Shown here piece after piece: positions 62,925 to 64,000 of a stretch of DNA of 64,000 nucleotides (positions within the stretch are counted from its first letter, which is position 1; each line of letters opens with the position of its first letter). Made by a program: the position numbers and the translations under genes. This DNA comes from UMGS1994 sp944386155 (GTDB taxonomy: Bacteria > Bacillota > Clostridia > TANB77 > CAG-508): the NCBI GenBank assembly GCA_963931085.1, contig OZ006973.1, positions 1,178,001 through 1,242,000 of the forward strand, given 5' to 3'. Under the pieces are notes generated by a model. The model was not told the DNA's origin. It did no database searches and saw only the letters and a program-made list of their open reading frames with translations.

Positions 62925-63383
62925 TTATGCTAAACATTTTCTAAAATATCTCTCCTCTACATCCTCTGTTTCATTTTCTAAAACAAATAGATTTTTTTGA
63001 TAAAATCCTATAGCTCTTCCCATTCTTTCATATGTTCCAAGTACTAAATATTTAAATCCATTATCTTCTGCAAATCTTTCTAAAGTGTTTAATAACTCTT
63101 GAGCTATACCACAACCTCTATATTCTTTTTTTACATACATTCTTTTAACTTCTAAAGTTTCATCATTAACAATTCTTCCTCCGATTGTTCCTAATAAATT
63201 ACCATCTTCGTCTATTGCTATTAAAAAACTTCCACCTTCTTTGATGTATTTATATAAATCTTCATTTAGAATTTCATCTTCTCCTATTGTAATTTCAAAT
63301 TCATCTTTATATATGCTACTTATTAAATTTCTAATATCATATTTGTATTCGTTTTTATATTCTATAATTTTATAATTCATCAT
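62925..63383 (-). CDS. GNAT-family N-acetyltransferase
   Basis: 152 residues with the acetyl-CoA loop VKRMYVKKEYRGCGIAQELL and a preceding GNLLGTIGGRIVNDETLE strand pair. GGGAGG ribosome-binding site; two adjacent ATG codons are possible starts. Substrate unknown. It follows a 39-residue ORF by 48 bases and may share its transcript. Confidence 0.88.
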   Translation of the reverse strand: MMNYKIIEYKNEYKYDIRNLISSIYKDEFEITIGEDEILNEDLYKYIKEGGSFLIAIDEDGNLLGTIGGRIVNDETLEVKRMYVKKEYRGCGIAQELLNTLERFAEDNGFKYLVLGTYERMGRAIGFYQKNLFVLENETEDVEERYFRKCLA

Positions 63384-63431
63384 TTTTTACCTCCCTATAT
63401 ATTTTTTAGGTGGCAAAAAGACAGTATTATC

Positions 63432-63551
63432 CTAGCAAAAATAATGGACAGCACAAATATTGCTTTTCCACAAGCCAAACAATACATATTCTATTTTGCC
63501 AAAGTTTGTCGAGTTTGCGTCTACGCACTTACTACCATCCGTACTATCCAT
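63432..63551 (-). CDS. 39-residue small protein
   Basis: ATG 63551 follows AGAGGTGAG at good spacing. The product starts MDSTDGSKCVDANSTNFGK and ends in a hydrophobic, Cys-containing segment (SNICAVHYFC). Codon use includes several GC-ending codons (ACG, TCG, TGC), richer than neighbours. It lies between a highly expressed non-coding RNA and the GNAT gene. Could be a small membrane or leader peptide; also possibly a coincidence within a structured RNA, because AATAATGGA near the start can pair with TCCATTATT near the end. Confidence 0.5.
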   Translation of the reverse strand: MDSTDGSKCVDANSTNFGKIEYVLFGLWKSNICAVHYFC

Positions 63552-63591
63552 TATTTCTCACCTCTTTTCTAAAATTATTTTAAATACAAAA

Positions 63592-63616
63592 AGTGCACAG
63601 TCAAACGCTGTGCACT
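63592..63616 (-). terminator. Terminator of the structured RNA
   Basis: agtgcacag pairs with ctgtgcact (9 bp, 7-base loop), followed by TTTTTGTATTT on the minus strand. Confidence 0.9.
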
Positions 63617-63808
63617 ATTAAAACACTCATGTATAAATAACAACCAACGTTTGAGCTTTAGCATTATAGGGCGTGTTCATTGTATTAATCAATACCTTAG
63701 AGTCGATATTGACTGCTATCCAGCTTATAATGTCTCCATTACTTCGCGGCAACAACCCATATCCCTATAGTAGCCTTACCTACCGATTTTTATTATTTTA
63801 TTCATTGC
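63592..63808 (-). ncRNA. Structured non-coding RNA of unknown class
   Basis: About 217 bases. No ORF fits. On the minus strand TATAGGG (63769-63763) pairs with CCCTATA (63671-63665), closing a multibranch region with hairpins taatg-tctc-catta (63728-63741), tcaata/tattga (63689-63712) and a short gct/agc stem. Ends in a perfect 9-bp terminator stem. Strong promoter just upstream. I could not match it to 6S, SRP, RNase P or a riboswitch; a raiA-motif-like RNA is possible but unverified. Confidence 0.7.
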
Positions 63809-63814
63809 TAATAA

Positions 63815-63843
63815 ATATTAGCACAATATTTTTGATATGTCAA
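63815..63843 (-). promoter_or_regulatory. Consensus promoter of the structured RNA
   Basis: Perfect TTGACA (63843-63838), 17-base spacer, TGC TAATAT extended -10 (63820-63815). The best promoter seen in the window, implying high expression. From 63844 to 64000 I see only AT-rich DNA. Confidence 0.87.
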
Positions 63844-64000
63844 TATATTTTACTGATTTTTTTAATATTTTAAGTAATATTTTATTAAAGATATGTATAT
63901 CTCATTTTTTCTCTCTTAATCTCTTGTTTTTTCGTTTATTCTATATGATATATTAAAATAATATTTTAATATATCAAAATAATATTAAAAGGCAAGTAAT

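Noticed and set aside
63415..63560. Riboswitch (c-di-GMP-like) upstream of the GNAT gene
   Set aside because: GACGCAAA resembles part of that motif, but the remaining conserved elements and the pairing are missing, and a small ORF explains the segment better.
1..64000. CRISPR arrays, rRNA or tRNA genes
   Set aside because: No regular repeat-spacer array, no rRNA segment and no tRNA cloverleaf was seen on either strand, so the tRNA set for CGG cannot be judged from this window.

Overview
The window looks like a chromosomal segment of a low-GC Gram-positive bacterium of the clostridial type (Bacillota), probably an uncultured anaerobe. Support: very AT-rich coding and intergenic DNA, the Firmicutes gene order rimP-nusA-ylxR-ylxQ-infB-rbfA-nrnA-truB, T-box leaders in front of ileS and pheST, a one-piece tmRNA, and cell-wall genes (alr, a FemAB-like ligase, a class A PBP, a MurJ/SpoVB-like flippase). 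Most genes lie on the minus strand.

Layout: 0-8.2 kb translation-initiation/RNA cluster; 8.3-20.8 kb small membrane proteins, ftsH, a DUF1189 protein, alr, FemX-like, cysS, PBP1A, rnr; 20.9-24.9 kb secG and a T-box-controlled ProX-type deacylase plus ileS; 25.0 kb a GC-rich foreign-looking gene; 25.5-27.6 kb HU and the flippase; 28.0-31.7 kb an orphan VirD4/TraG ATPase beside a replication-relaxation protein; 31.7-35.7 kb S1 protein, rluB, rluD, a large membrane protein; 35.8-40.8 kb a MoxR-DUF58-Bat (von Willebrand A) operon; 41-46.7 kb ssb-like gene, ABC exporter, secreted-protein cassette, two half-size TSUP permeases; 47.1-49.5 kb rarA and ruvA; 49.7-56.9 kb asnS, two foreign-looking single-gene cassettes split by an IS481-family element, then T-box-controlled pheST; 57-64 kb envelope proteins, tmRNA, hemolysin III-like protein, trmL, an acetyltransferase, a 39-residue ORF and a structured non-coding RNA.

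Main discovery: seven otherwise normal genes (nrnA, a DUF1189 gene, rnr, rluB, rluD, an ABC ATPase and a TSUP permease) are each split by a +1 frame change, eight changes in total because rluB has two. Every change sits exactly at an in-frame CGG codon, is exactly +1, and resumes at the GGN (glycine) inside CGGN, where the family expects glycine. The codon before CGG differs (ATT, CTT, ATA, GCT, CCA, AAA). Reading by eye I found no other in-frame CGG in native-looking genes, while CGG in the other two frames is common and harmless. The only CGG codons read as plain arginine are in three genes that look acquired (25001, 45603, 51189). I infer that this organism has lost CGG as an ordinary sense codon and decodes CGGN by skipping the C or by four-base decoding to glycine. 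The tmRNA in the same window is a possible partner for failures at such sites.
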